Assembly: GCF_009377175.1 (NCBI RefSeq)
Contig: NZ_VJZD01000029.1
Span: 1 to 56,544 of the forward strand
DNA from: Streptomyces adustus
Lineage (GTDB): Bacteria > Actinomycetota > Actinomycetes > Streptomycetales > Streptomycetaceae
DNA: 56,544 bases
Reading direction: 5' to 3'
Every line of letters begins with the position of its first letter. Within the stretch, counting starts at the first letter, position 1. The notes under the pieces are model-generated. The model was not told where the DNA came from, did not search any database, and saw only the letters and a list, made by a program, of their open reading frames with translations. The position numbers and the translations under genes were made by a program. Positions 34,459 through 43,814 of this stretch are shown here, piece after piece.

Positions 34459-36297
34459 ATGGACGACTACCCGCTGATCGAGGATCACGGGCTCATCGGT
34501 GATTTGCAGACCGCGGCGCTCGTGACCACGGAGGGGGCGGTCGACTGGTTCTGTTCCCCACGGTTCGACTCGCCGAGCGTGTTCGGGGCGCTTCTGGACC
34601 GGCGGAACGGCGGGCACTGCACGGTCCGGCCGGCGCACCCCACCCATTCGACCAAGCAGTTGTACCTGCCCGACACCGCGATCCTGGTGACCCGGTTCAT
34701 GACCGAGGCGGGCGCCGGCGAGGTGATCGACTTCATGCCCGTGACCGGTCCGATGGCCACGCGCCATCACCGGCTGGTCCGCCTGGTGCGCTGTGTCCGC
34801 GGCACCATGACGTTCGACGTGGAGATCGCGCCCCGGTTCGACTACGGGCGCAGCAAGCACGACGTGCACCTCACGCAGCACGGAGCGGTCTTCGTCGCGC
34901 AGGACGGCACGGAACTCACCGTGCACCCCATCCGGGAGCCGGAGGACGAGCGGCTCTCGGACGTGCTGACGCACCGGGAGGCCGACCTTCAGGTCTCGCT
35001 GACCCTGGAGGCCGGACAGCAGCGCGGGCTGATCCTGGAGACGGGCGCCGAGGGGCCGCCGCGGGAGATCCGGCGCGCCGAACACGAACGGCTCTTCGAG
35101 GAGACGGTCGGGTTCTGGCGCTCCTGGCTGACCCGGTCGCGCTACACCGGGCGCTGGCGTGAGGTGGTGGAACGCTCCGCGATCACGCTGAAGCTGATGA
35201 CCTTCGCACCCAGCGGCGGCCTGGTGGCCGCCCCGACGGCGGCTCTGCCCGAGCAACTGGGCGGCGAACGCAACTGGGACTACCGCTTCACCTGGATCCG
35301 GGACGCCTCCTTCTCCGTGTACGCCCTGCTGGGGCTCGGCTTCACGGAGGAGGCCAGGGCGTTCATCACCTGGCTGGGCGACCGGGTCAAGGAGCGGGCC
35401 GGCAGTGACGGGAACACGGGTCCGCTCAACATCATGTACAAGGTCGACGGTTCCTCCGACCTGACCGAGCAGATCCTCGACCACTGGGAGGGCTACGGAG
35501 GCTCCGCCCCGGTGCGGATCGGCAACGGCGCCGCCACCCAGCTCCAACTGGACATCTACGGCGAGGCGTTGGACAGCATCTACTTCGGGCACCAGCACGG
35601 CCTGGAGCTCGGCCACGCGGGATGGACCTCGCTGCGGACGGACCTGGAATGGCTGGCCGACCACTGGGACCAGGCGGAGGAGGGCATCTGGGAGACGCGC
35701 GGCGGCCGACAGGACTTCACCTACGGCCGGGTGATGTCGTGGGTGGCCTTCGACCGCGCGCTGCGGCTCGCCGAGGCGAACGGCTGGCCGTCCGCGGCCG
35801 ACCGCTGGAAGACCGAGCGGGACGCCGCCTACGAGCAGGTCATGGCCAAGGGGTGGAGCGACGGCCGGCGGGCCTTCGTCCAGCACTACGGCAGCGAGGT
35901 CCTGGACTCCGCGCTGCTGCGCATGGCGACGGTCGGCTTCGTCTCCCCCGGAGATCCGATGTGGGCGGCAACCCTGGACGCCATGGAACAGGAACTGGTC
36001 AGCGACAGCCTGGTCTACCGGTACAACCCCGACGCCTCGCCGGACGGTCTGCGCGGCTCGGAGGGGACCTTCTCGCTGTGCACGTTCATGTACGTCGACG
36101 CCCTGGCGCGCGCGGGACGCACGGACCGGGCGAGGCTGACGTTCGAGAAGATGATGGGGTACGCCAACCATCTGGGCCTGTACTCCGAGGAGATCGACCC
36201 GACGGGTCGTCAGCTCGGCAACTTCCCGCAGGCGTTCACCCATCTCGCCCTCATCGACTCGGCCCTCACCCTGAACGCGGCTCTCGACAAGAAGTAG
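34459..36297 (+). CDS. Glycoside hydrolase family 15 protein (glucoamylase/trehalase-like)
   Basis: 612 residues from ATG 34459 (GAAAGGGG upstream). It has no signal peptide, so it is cytosolic. An N-terminal trehalase-like beta-sandwich (LIEDHGLIGDLQTAALV..., about 1-210) precedes the (alpha/alpha)6 barrel. Motifs include NWDYRFTWIRDASF, the acid Glu region HWEGYGGSAPVRIGNGA and the base region EEIDPTGRQLGNFPQAF. Actinobacterial homologues hydrolyse trehalose or alpha-glucan. It has its own promoter: TAGTCT (34408-34413) could be the -10. It faces cydB with 15 bp between the stops. Confidence 0.88.
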   Translation: MDDYPLIEDHGLIGDLQTAALVTTEGAVDWFCSPRFDSPSVFGALLDRRNGGHCTVRPAHPTHSTKQLYLPDTAILVTRFMTEAGAGEVIDFMPVTGPMATRHHRLVRLVRCVRGTMTFDVEIAPRFDYGRSKHDVHLTQHGAVFVAQDGTELTVHPIREPEDERLSDVLTHREADLQVSLTLEAGQQRGLILETGAEGPPREIRRAEHERLFEETVGFWRSWLTRSRYTGRWREVVERSAITLKLMTFAPSGGLVAAPTAALPEQLGGERNWDYRFTWIRDASFSVYALLGLGFTEEARAFITWLGDRVKERAGSDGNTGPLNIMYKVDGSSDLTEQILDHWEGYGGSAPVRIGNGAATQLQLDIYGEALDSIYFGHQHGLELGHAGWTSLRTDLEWLADHWDQAEEGIWETRGGRQDFTYGRVMSWVAFDRALRLAEANGWPSAADRWKTERDAAYEQVMAKGWSDGRRAFVQHYGSEVLDSALLRMATVGFVSPGDPMWAATLDAMEQELVSDSLVYRYNPDASPDGLRGSEGTFSLCTFMYVDALARAGRTDRARLTFEKMMGYANHLGLYSEEIDPTGRQLGNFPQAFTHLALIDSALTLNAALDKK

Positions 36298-36312
36298 TGG
36301 CCCGGCGGTGGT

Positions 36313-37350
36313 TCAGGCCTCCTCGCCGGTGCCGTCGCGCCGCAGATCGGCGTCGGTGAGACCCTCCAGCTCGCCGTGGGTGTCCAGCCAGTACAGCAGG
36401 GCCACCGCGGGGAAGACCAGCAGGACGGAGACGAGGGTGATCACTCCCAGCCAGCGCAGTGTGGCGGAGGCGCCCGCGCCCTCGGCGACGGTCAGCGAGG
36501 TCGGGATCAGGTAGGGGCGCTGCGCCAGGCCCCAGGCGATGACGGACGACGCGACCACGCCGACCGCCGTGACCCGGGACCACGCTCCGGAGGGACGGAC
36601 CAGCAGCCCCGCGGTGGCGAGCGTGGCCAGCGCCGCGACGACGACGAAGGCGAGCCCCGCACCGTGGGTGAGTCCGTGCCACACATGGGGCGCGTCCCCG
36701 TGGGTGACGAACAGGGTGACGACGGCGAGCACGGCGACCGCGGCGAGGGCGCCGAGGGCCCGTCGGCGGAAGTAGCGGTCCAGGTCCGGCGCGGCGAAGC
36801 GCCGGGCGTCGGCGGCGAGGAAGACCGCGCCGAGCGTCGCCGTGGTCGCGATGGCGAGCAGGCCGAACAGCAGGGACGTGGGGTTGGCCCAGACGTCCGT
36901 GGACGCCGTCGTCGTGGCGGTCACCCGGCCCGAGGCCACCCCGCCGGCCGCGGCACCGAGGAAGAACGGCGTCAGCAGCGAGGAGACGGCGAACACCGCC
37001 CCGTACAGGCGCCGCCCGGCCAGCCGCCGGGCGGGCTTGCGCAGGGCGAAGCCGGCGCCGCGCAGCACGATGCCTACGGCGGCCAGTGCCAGGGGCAGCC
37101 ACATCGTGGTGAAGACCTGCTGGAAGAGGACGGGGAAACCGGTCCACATGATCACCAGCACGAAGATCAGCCAGACGTTGTTGACCTCCCAGACCGGCTC
37201 CATCGCATGGTCGATCAGTCGGCGCGGGCGCTTGCCGCGCTCCGCGCCGCCCGCCGTCAGGTCCCAGAAGCCGGCGCCGTAGTCGGTGCCTCCGCCGCAG
37301 GCGTAGGCGGCGATCGCGAGCAGCAGGACGGCGGCGATGACCCCCGCCAT
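36313..37350 (-). CDS. cydB: Cytochrome bd-type quinol oxidase subunit II
   Basis: 345 residues, eight to nine membrane helices. Key segments are CGGGTDYGAGFWDL, EPVWEVNNVWLIFVLV (conserved EVNxVW), FPVLFQQVFTTMW and RPYLIP. It is the heme-free partner of CydA. Its ATG overlaps the cydA stop by one base (TGATG). The cydDC genes that usually follow in Streptomyces are absent here, so this may be a second, cyanide-insensitive-type copy. Confidence 0.9.
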   Translation of the reverse strand: MAGVIAAVLLLAIAAYACGGGTDYGAGFWDLTAGGAERGKRPRRLIDHAMEPVWEVNNVWLIFVLVIMWTGFPVLFQQVFTTMWLPLALAAVGIVLRGAGFALRKPARRLAGRRLYGAVFAVSSLLTPFFLGAAAGGVASGRVTATTTASTDVWANPTSLLFGLLAIATTATLGAVFLAADARRFAAPDLDRYFRRRALGALAAVAVLAVVTLFVTHGDAPHVWHGLTHGAGLAFVVVAALATLATAGLLVRPSGAWSRVTAVGVVASSVIAWGLAQRPYLIPTSLTVAEGAGASATLRWLGVITLVSVLLVFPAVALLYWLDTHGELEGLTDADLRRDGTGEEA

Positions 37351-38792
37351 CACAGCCGGCTCCCGGCGGAGCGTGGTCCGTACGGCGTGTCGGTCTCCGG
37401 CATCTCGCTCTCCGGTGTCTCGTGCGGCGGCCGTGGCCCGCCGTTCTCGTCGGCGAGCCGCCAGCGGGAGCGCATCTTCAGCAGTACCGCGAGGAACGAC
37501 CCGAACACGAAGACGTACACGACGACGATCAGCGCGAACATGATCCACAGGCTGGTGGAGCGGGTGGCCGTCACCGCCTCGGCGACCCGCATGTTCTGGT
37601 AGACGATCCAGGGCTGGCGGCCCACCTCGGTGGTGATCCAGCCGCACTCGACGGCGACGACGGAGGCCACGCCCGCGCACGCCGCGCCACGGAAGAACCA
37701 GGGGGAGGCGGGCAGCCTGCGGCGCCGGAGCCACAGGACGCCGTACCACAGGGCGAGCAGGAGCAGCAGGGAGCCGATCCCGACCATGATGTCGAAGGTC
37801 CAGTGGACGATGGTGGCCTGAGTGGGCGTCGGCCGGTCGCTCGCGGGTACCGACGTCAGTCCGGTGACCCGGGTGTCCGGGCGGAAGCCGGCCAGGATGG
37901 AGTCGAGCTGCGGGATCCTGATGCCGCCGGAGACCGTCCCGTCCGCGTGCAGCCGGCCGAACAGGTACTCCGGCATATGGGTGTCGGTCTTCCAGACGAT
38001 CTCCATCGCGGCGAACTTCACCGGCTGCTTGTGGAACACCTGCCGGGCGATGGAGTCGCCGAGGACGAACTGCACGGGGGTGCACACCGCGGCGAGCGTG
38101 AAGGGGACCGTGAAGCCGAGCCGGTGGTAGCGGTCCCGGCGGCCGCGCAGCCAGCCGACGGCGTAGACACCGGCCACGACATAGCCCGCCGTCACGAACA
38201 TTGCGAAGACGAAGTGCCAGTACTCCGGGCCGAACATGGGGGTGAAGATCGCCTTCCAGATCCGCACGTCCACCGGGTTGCCGGCCGAGTCGAGGGTGAA
38301 GCCCCGCGGGGTGTTCATCCAGGAGTTGGCGGCCAGGATGCCGAAGGCGCCGAGCAGGGCCACCAGCGGCAGCGGCAGCGCGAGCAGGAAGTGGGTCCGG
38401 GAGGGCAGCCTGCGCCAGCCGTAGAGGTAGATGGCGATGAGCACGGCCTCCAGGAAGAACGCCCACGCCTCGACGCCGAAGCCGATCCCGAACACATCAC
38501 CCCAACGGCCCATCATGCCCGGCCACAGCAGCCCGAACTCGAAGGACAGCACCGTGCCGGTGACCACGCCGATCGCGAACTGCACCGCCATGACGGCCGA
38601 CCAGCGCCGGGCCAGCAGCAGAGCGGTGGCATCGCCGCGGCGCAGGCCGTAGCCGTGCATGACGAGTGTGATCAGCGGCAGTGCCACCCCCAGCGGCACC
38701 AGGATGATGTGGGAGGCCAGGGTGAAGGCCATCATCGACCTGGCCGGCAGCGTCTGCGCCGGCACGTCCGCCAGCAGCAGGATCGTGTGCAT
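37350..38792 (-). CDS. cydA: Cytochrome bd-type quinol oxidase subunit I
   Basis: 480 residues from ATG 38792 (GGGAG upstream). Heme ligand regions are recognisable: TLASHIILVP (His), GPEYWHFVFAMF (His) and the quinol-site GRQPW in TEVGRQPWIVYQNMR. The quinol-binding loop looks short, as in the CIO type. It oxidises menaquinol with O2 without pumping protons. The C-terminal cytosolic tail is Pro/Glu-rich (PPHETPESEMPETDTP). It lies 39 bp downstream of an SDR gene and a GMC flavoprotein. Confidence 0.9.
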   Translation of the reverse strand: MHTILLLADVPAQTLPARSMMAFTLASHIILVPLGVALPLITLVMHGYGLRRGDATALLLARRWSAVMAVQFAIGVVTGTVLSFEFGLLWPGMMGRWGDVFGIGFGVEAWAFFLEAVLIAIYLYGWRRLPSRTHFLLALPLPLVALLGAFGILAANSWMNTPRGFTLDSAGNPVDVRIWKAIFTPMFGPEYWHFVFAMFVTAGYVVAGVYAVGWLRGRRDRYHRLGFTVPFTLAAVCTPVQFVLGDSIARQVFHKQPVKFAAMEIVWKTDTHMPEYLFGRLHADGTVSGGIRIPQLDSILAGFRPDTRVTGLTSVPASDRPTPTQATIVHWTFDIMVGIGSLLLLLALWYGVLWLRRRRLPASPWFFRGAACAGVASVVAVECGWITTEVGRQPWIVYQNMRVAEAVTATRSTSLWIMFALIVVVYVFVFGSFLAVLLKMRSRWRLADENGGPRPPHETPESEMPETDTPYGPRSAGSRL

Positions 38793-38831
38793 GTGTCGTC
38801 TCTCCCGGGCCGACGCGGGTGGGGATGCGGG

Positions 38832-39671
38832 TCAGCCGCCGGTGGCGAAGCCCGGGAAGAGCGTCATCCCGCCGTCGACGTACAGGGTGGTGCCCACGAC
38901 GTAGTCCATGAGGTCGGAGGCGAGGCCCACGGCCGCGTGGCCGATGTCCTCCGGATCGCCGATCCGGTCGTAGGGGATGAGCCGCAGCAGATCCCGCCGC
39001 GCCTCGGGCGTCTCCCAGGCACTGCGGTTGATGGGGGTCCTGATGGCCCCCGGGGCGATCGCGTTCACGCGGATCTTCTTCGGGGCGAGCTCCTGGGCCA
39101 GGGTCTCCATCATCATCTGCACCCCGCCCTTGGAGGAGGCGTAGTTGACGTGCCCGGCCCAGGGGATGATCTGGTGCACCGAGCTCATACAGATGATCTT
39201 CCCGGCCGCGCGCGACACCTCGGGCACGACTCCCCGCCGCAGGAATTCCTTCGTGGCCTCGCGGGCGCACAGGAACTGCCCGGTGAGATTGACGTCCAGT
39301 ACCTTCTGCCACTGGGCGACGCTCATCTCGGTGAAGGGCGCGTCCCGTTGGAGTCCCGCGTTGGCGACCAGGATGTCGATCGTGCCGAACTCCCGGACCA
39401 TCCGGTCCATCATGGCGACGACCTGCTGCTCGTCGGAGACGTCCGCCTCGTAGGCGGCGGCCCGGACCCCGAGGCCGGTGATCTCCTCGACCACCTTCTC
39501 CGCCTCGTCGCCGCCGGCCACGTAGTTGACCACGACATCGGCCCCCGCCCGGCCCAGCGCGACCGCCGTGGCCCGGCCGATACCGGAGTTCGCGCCGGTC
39601 ACCAGCGCCTTCTGCCCGTGCAGCAGGTGGGCGAGGTGCACGCCCCGGGGTGTCCCCTCGGTGGAACTCAC
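38832..39671 (-). CDS. SDR family oxidoreductase (glucose 1-dehydrogenase-like)
   Basis: 279 residues from GTG 39671; the AAGGGGCAGG upstream acts as the ribosome-binding site. It is a complete classical SDR: ALVTGANSGIGRATAV (cofactor), NAGLQRDAPF, SSVHQIIPWAGHVNYASSKGG (Ser, Tyr and Lys) and VNAIAPGAI, ending in YVDGGMTLFPGFATGG. The last part resembles glucose 1-dehydrogenase-like members. It directly precedes cydAB. The N-terminal 35 residues (SSTEGTPRGVHLAHLLHG) are longer than usual. Confidence 0.84.
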   Translation of the reverse strand: MSSTEGTPRGVHLAHLLHGQKALVTGANSGIGRATAVALGRAGADVVVNYVAGGDEAEKVVEEITGLGVRAAAYEADVSDEQQVVAMMDRMVREFGTIDILVANAGLQRDAPFTEMSVAQWQKVLDVNLTGQFLCAREATKEFLRRGVVPEVSRAAGKIICMSSVHQIIPWAGHVNYASSKGGVQMMMETLAQELAPKKIRVNAIAPGAIRTPINRSAWETPEARRDLLRLIPYDRIGDPEDIGHAAVGLASDLMDYVVGTTLYVDGGMTLFPGFATGG

Positions 39672-39896
39672 GATGTCCTGCCCCTTCACCGCGTGCCTGC
39701 GTCCACCGGGCCCGTCGCCCGGAGATCCGGGTACCAGACAAACACCGGGGAGGTGCGGGGGCACGCCGGGGCGGATCGCGTTGCGCTGCCCGGTGGAGGA
39801 TCTTCGCCCGGTCGGCGTTGCCGCCTGTGCCCGGTCGGTGTCCGGGCACCGTCGCCGTTCGAGCGGGCCGAGCCGTGGCCGGGCTCCGGCGCGGGC

Positions 39897-41477
39897 TCAG
39901 CCCAGCCGCTCCAGCAGGTGGTCGCCCACCCGGAGGGCGTTCGCCATGGCCGTCAGCGACGGATTCACCGCGCCGATGCTCGGGAAGAAGCTCGTGTCGA
40001 CGACGTAGAGGTTGTCCAGGTCGTGGGCCTTGCAGTTGACGTCGAGCGCCGAGGACGCCGGATCGGTGCCGAACCGCACCGTGCCGGCCTGGTGCGCGGT
40101 GGCCCCGATCGGCATCCCCTTGTGCAGGTAGATGCTGTGGGACAGCAGACGGTGCTCGTGCATGCCCAGCCGGCCGAGCATGTGCTGCAACTTGTGCCGC
40201 AGGCGCTTCAGCCCTTCGATGTTGTTGCCCTCGTCGAGGGTGAGCCGGATGCGGCCGTCCTCCTCCAGGGTCACCCGGTTGTCCGGCCGCGGCAGGTCCT
40301 CCCCGCACAGCCAGAAGTCGACGGCGTGATGGGCCAGGACCTCGAACGGCAGGTCCGGCGTGACCGCTCCGGCCCAGCGCGGGGCCTCGCCGTGGATCTG
40401 CTCGGCGTCCGACTTGCCGAGCATCTGGATCCCGCCGAGCGGGAACTCCCAGTCGTCCGCGCCCAGATACCAGTCGTGCAGCGCGAGGGTCTTCTGGAAC
40501 CGGGTGTCGTTGGGCTCCTTCGAAACGGCCATCAGCGCGAGGTTGTTGTGACGCATGTAGTGCCGGCCGACCACGCCGGAGCTGTTCGCAAGACCGCGCG
40601 GATGCCGGTCGTTCGCCGAAGCCAGCAGCAGCGCAGCCGAGTTGACGGCCCCGCACGCCACGACCACGACGTCGGCCGAGAACCGGGCCTCCGGCTCGTC
40701 CGGCAGCTCGGCGACCACTCCGGTGACGCTGCGTCCGGTGGGGTCGGTCTCCAGCCGGGTCACCCGGGCGTGGGTGACCAGCTCCACGTTCGGGTGCGCC
40801 AGCGCCGGTTCCACACAGATGACCTGGGCGTCCGACTTGGCACGGAGCAGACAGGGGAAGCCGTCCACCCGGTCGCAGCGGATGCAGACGCTGGAGTGGG
40901 TGGCCCGCCCGTGCTCGTCCTGGGTGAGGTTCACCCCGATCGGCAGATGGAAGGGGTGCAGCCCCTGCTTCTCCAGGTCCCTGCTCAACTGCGCGATCCG
41001 CGGCTCGTGCTCGACCGGCGGATACGCGTACTGGGCGCTGCACGGCCCCTCCCCGGGGTCCTCGCCGTGCCGGCCGTGCACCAGGTAGAGGTGCTCCGCC
41101 CGGGTGTAGTACGGCTCCAGGTCGTCGTAACCGATGGGCCAGGCGGGGGAGATGCCGTCGTGGTGGCGCAGTTCGCCGAAGTCCTCCGGACGCAGCCGGA
41201 ACAGCGCCGCGCCGTAGAACTTGGTGTTCCCGCCGACGTAGTAGTTCACCTCCGGCGGGAACTCGTCGCCGTTCCGGTCCAGCCAGAACTCGGGGGCCCG
41301 GTACTTGCCCTTCACGAACACGGCCGTGGAGTCCCAGTTGTCGCGCTCGCGCGGCAGATAGCCGCCGCGTTCGAGGACCAGGATCCGTTTGCCGGAGGGG
41401 GCCAGCCGATGGGCCAGCGTGCCGCCGCCGGCACCGGTGCCGATGACGATCACGTCGTACGGGGGCAGGACGTCCAT
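39897..41477 (-). CDS. GMC family flavin oxidoreductase
   Basis: 526 residues from ATG 41477 (GGTGG 5 bp upstream). The FAD-binding motif is YDVIVIGTGAGGGTLAHRL, with LEAGG-equivalent LVLERGGYLPRE, and C-terminal FFPSIGAVNPSLTAMANALR (Asn of the catalytic pair) plus GATAHQAGTVRFG (His). A Cys-containing segment CIRCDRVDGFPC lies near residue 205. It oxidises an alcohol or polyol; a soluble or membrane-peripheral dehydrogenase passing electrons to quinone is inferred from the downstream cydAB. Confidence 0.85.
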   Translation of the reverse strand: MDVLPPYDVIVIGTGAGGGTLAHRLAPSGKRILVLERGGYLPRERDNWDSTAVFVKGKYRAPEFWLDRNGDEFPPEVNYYVGGNTKFYGAALFRLRPEDFGELRHHDGISPAWPIGYDDLEPYYTRAEHLYLVHGRHGEDPGEGPCSAQYAYPPVEHEPRIAQLSRDLEKQGLHPFHLPIGVNLTQDEHGRATHSSVCIRCDRVDGFPCLLRAKSDAQVICVEPALAHPNVELVTHARVTRLETDPTGRSVTGVVAELPDEPEARFSADVVVVACGAVNSAALLLASANDRHPRGLANSSGVVGRHYMRHNNLALMAVSKEPNDTRFQKTLALHDWYLGADDWEFPLGGIQMLGKSDAEQIHGEAPRWAGAVTPDLPFEVLAHHAVDFWLCGEDLPRPDNRVTLEEDGRIRLTLDEGNNIEGLKRLRHKLQHMLGRLGMHEHRLLSHSIYLHKGMPIGATAHQAGTVRFGTDPASSALDVNCKAHDLDNLYVVDTSFFPSIGAVNPSLTAMANALRVGDHLLERLG

Positions 41478-41588
41478 GGCAACCACCGTCCTGGTCGGCG
41501 CGGTCCGCGGCCGGTGCGGGTTTCCCTCTTTCGAACGTACGCGCTGTACGCGGGTGCGGCACCCGGAGCCGCCTCCGCACCCGCGGGG

Positions 41589-42554
41589 TCACAGCACGGC
41601 GATCGGGTTCACCGGGGAGCCGGTGGCCGCCGGGAGCCGCAGTGGGGCGACCACGCACAGGAAGTGCCGGCGTTCCTGCTGCTCGCACACCGCCGCCAGC
41701 TCCTCCAGGTCCAGCCAGTCCAGCAGATGCAGCCCCATGGCGTTGACGGCCAGCACATGCACGGGAAACGCGACCCCGGCCACCGTGCTCGGCGCGGCGT
41801 CGCTGTTGCCGTCCGACCCCAGGACGGCCACGCCCCGCTCGGCCAGGAACTCCATCGCCGTCGGATGCAGGCCCGCCCGGGCCCGGCTCACGTCCCAGGG
41901 GCCGAGGCTGCGCCGCCGCAGCCGGTGCCCCACGCGCACGAACAGCAGGTCACCCGGTCCGACCGTGGCGCCCTGCGCGGTCTCGGCCGCGACGAGGTCC
42001 TCGGTGGTCACCTGGTCGCCGGGTTCGAGCCAGGGCACCTCGCGCAGCCGCGGGACGTCCAGGAGGACACCCCGGCCGACGATGCCGTCCCGGACCAGAT
42101 CGAGCGTGAGCGCGCCCGCGCCCTGCGGTGTCACGGTGCTCGCCGGGACGCCGCCGTACAGCTCACCGTCGAAGATCACGTGGCACAGCGCGTCGAGGTG
42201 GCTGTCGACGTCGTCGTGGACGTTCATGGCGAACCGGTCGCGGGCGAACACGAGCCCGGACGTGCCGTTCTCGTCGTGCGTGGGGGCCGTCATCCGATGG
42301 GTCGCGGGCTCGGGACAGTCCGGGGCGTCGTGCGTCTCGACGGTGGCGGCCAGCGACACGTGGCGGCCGCAGCGGACCTCGGCCGCGGCCGCCACGACCC
42401 GCTCCGCGGTCAGCCGGTCCAGCGCACCACGCCGTCCCGCCCCACTGTCCTGGGTCTGCCCCCGCAACCGGCGGTACAGATCGCGGAAGGCCGCCTCGGA
42501 CAGCGGCGGCGCTGCCGCGGGACGCGGGGGTACGGGCTGCCGGTCCGAGGCCAT
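41589..42554 (-). CDS. Cyclase family protein (kynurenine formamidase-like)
   Basis: 321 residues from ATG 42554 with a near-perfect GAGGAGGAG 6 bp upstream. Metal-binding motif: HDDVDSHLDALCH (His, His, Asp and His, matching the HxxxxHxDxxxH pattern). LLFVRVGHRLRR and GSDGNSDAAP follow. The family hydrolyses amides or cyclic esters with a bound metal. The exact substrate is unknown. Its placement in a GMC/SDR/cydAB run suggests lactone or amide opening in the same pathway. Confidence 0.8.
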   Translation of the reverse strand: MASDRQPVPPRPAAAPPLSEAAFRDLYRRLRGQTQDSGAGRRGALDRLTAERVVAAAAEVRCGRHVSLAATVETHDAPDCPEPATHRMTAPTHDENGTSGLVFARDRFAMNVHDDVDSHLDALCHVIFDGELYGGVPASTVTPQGAGALTLDLVRDGIVGRGVLLDVPRLREVPWLEPGDQVTTEDLVAAETAQGATVGPGDLLFVRVGHRLRRRSLGPWDVSRARAGLHPTAMEFLAERGVAVLGSDGNSDAAPSTVAGVAFPVHVLAVNAMGLHLLDWLDLEELAAVCEQQERRHFLCVVAPLRLPAATGSPVNPIAVL

Positions 42555-42591
42555 CGGGAACTCCTCCTCAGGAGGGCGGCGCCACCACCGC

Positions 42592-42620
42592 CACGAACAC
42601 GACCGGGGCCGCGACGCCAC
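42592..42620. repeat. 29-bp direct repeat, copy A
   Basis: Begins CACGAACACGACCGGGG and is identical over 29 bp to copy B at 42666-42694, 74 bp downstream. A related shorter copy lies between them at about 42631-42655. Confidence 0.8.
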
Positions 42621-42665
42621 CGACGATGAGGACCGCGACGCCACGGAGACGATCGACGCCACCGG

Positions 42666-42694
42666 CACGAACACGACCGGGGCCGCGACGCCAC
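42666..42694. repeat. 29-bp direct repeat, copy B
   Basis: Identical to copy A. It ends 176 bp before the SDR stop codon. Confidence 0.8.
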
Positions 42695-42870
42695 GGAGAG
42701 GATCGGGGGCCGCGACCTTCCGAACCCCTCCGCCGGGTCGTCACGACGACCGGGTCCGCCCGGACGTCCGGCCGGCTCCTGCCGACACCGAACCATGCGA
42801 CGGCCCGGCCCACACGCCGGGCACGGGCAGCTTGCGCCGATCGGCCGAACCAACCTCCGTGGCGCCGGGT

Positions 42871-43650
42871 TCAGTGGACGGAGAGGCCGCCGTCGACGAA
42901 GATCGACTGCCCGGTGACATAGCCGGACGCGGGGCCGGCGAGGAACACCGCGGCACCGGCGAAGTCCTCGGCCAGACCGTTGCGTCCGACCATCGTGCGC
43001 GCGGCCAGCTCCGCCACCCGCTCGGGGTCGGACGACAGCCGTGTGTTGAGCGGGGTCATGACGAACCCGGGCACGAGTGTGTTGCAGGTGACGCCGTGCG
43101 GCGACCAGGCCTCGGCCTGGGAGCGGGCCAGCGACTCCAACGCCCCCTTGGAGACCCCGTAGGCGCCGCTCTGCACGAACGCCCGGTGCGCCTGCTGGGA
43201 GGTGACATGGATGATCCGCCCGAAACCCCGCTCGGCCATGCCCGGCCCGAACCGCTGGCCCAGCAGAAAAGGCGCCTCCAGGTTCACCGCCATCGTGGCG
43301 TCCCACACCTCCTCGCCCAACTCACCCATCGGCGGCCGCAGATTGATCCCGGCGCTGTTGACGAGGATGTCCGGCTCACCGAAGACCGCGGCCGCCTGCT
43401 CCGCCGCCGCGCGTACCCCCTCGCGGGTGCCCAAGTCCGCGCCCACCCAGGCCGCCCGGCAGCCGTCCGCGGTGAACTCATCCACGGTGGCGACCAGTTC
43501 CGACTCCCTGCGGGCCACGATCACCACACTCGCGCCGGCTCGGGCCAGCGCCCCGGCGATGCCCCGGCCGATGCCGGAGCTGCCGCCCGTCACCACGGCG
43601 ACCCGGCCGTCCAGCGAGAACAGATCGGAGAGATAGCGGTACGAAGTCAT
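42871..43650 (-). CDS. Classical SDR family oxidoreductase
   Basis: 259 residues from ATG 43650 (AAGG upstream). Cofactor motif VAVVTGGSSGIGRG, NSAGINLRPP, catalytic Ser in HVTSQQAH and Tyr/Lys in GAYGVSKGALES, then CNTLVPGFVMTP and VDGGLSVH at the end. Similar to gluconate 5-dehydrogenase-like members. It is the first gene of the leftward group ending in cydB, though a 316-bp repeat-containing gap separates it from the cyclase. Confidence 0.87.
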   Translation of the reverse strand: MTSYRYLSDLFSLDGRVAVVTGGSSGIGRGIAGALARAGASVVIVARRESELVATVDEFTADGCRAAWVGADLGTREGVRAAAEQAAAVFGEPDILVNSAGINLRPPMGELGEEVWDATMAVNLEAPFLLGQRFGPGMAERGFGRIIHVTSQQAHRAFVQSGAYGVSKGALESLARSQAEAWSPHGVTCNTLVPGFVMTPLNTRLSSDPERVAELAARTMVGRNGLAEDFAGAAVFLAGPASGYVTGQSIFVDGGLSVH

Positions 43651-43750
43651 CTCCGCACCTTAGCCAGGGCCTGTGTCTTGTCGCAGGCGCCGTCGCCTGG
43701 TCTACTCCCGGGTGATTCGTCGTGCGTGCGCCCCACCGGTCGCGCCCGCA

Positions 43751-43797
43751 CACGGCATGGCATGGCACGACATGGCACGACATCGCACGGCACGAGA
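43751..43797 (+). repeat. Imperfect 10-bp tandem repeat upstream of TIGR03083 gene
   Basis: About four to five units related to CATGGCACGA, two of them identical (43761-43770 and 43771-43780), immediately before the GTG at 43815. The 10-bp period is one helical turn. Confidence 0.6.
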
Positions 43798-43814
43798 TCG
43801 AGGGCGGGAACGGC

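Larger units (their letters stand above)
42555..42870. other. 316-bp intergenic region with direct repeats
   Basis: This gap lies between the cyclase start and the SDR stop. It holds two 29-bp direct repeats (42592-42620 and 42666-42694) and further partial copies of a GACGCCACGGAGA-like unit. I find no credible gene in it. The cyclase ribosome-binding site lies at its left end. Confidence 0.55.

Noticed and set aside
37422..42629. 1735-codon plus-strand open frame antisense to cydA, SDR, GMC and cyclase genes
   Set aside because: Shadow frame of real minus-strand genes; no motif or ribosome-binding site.
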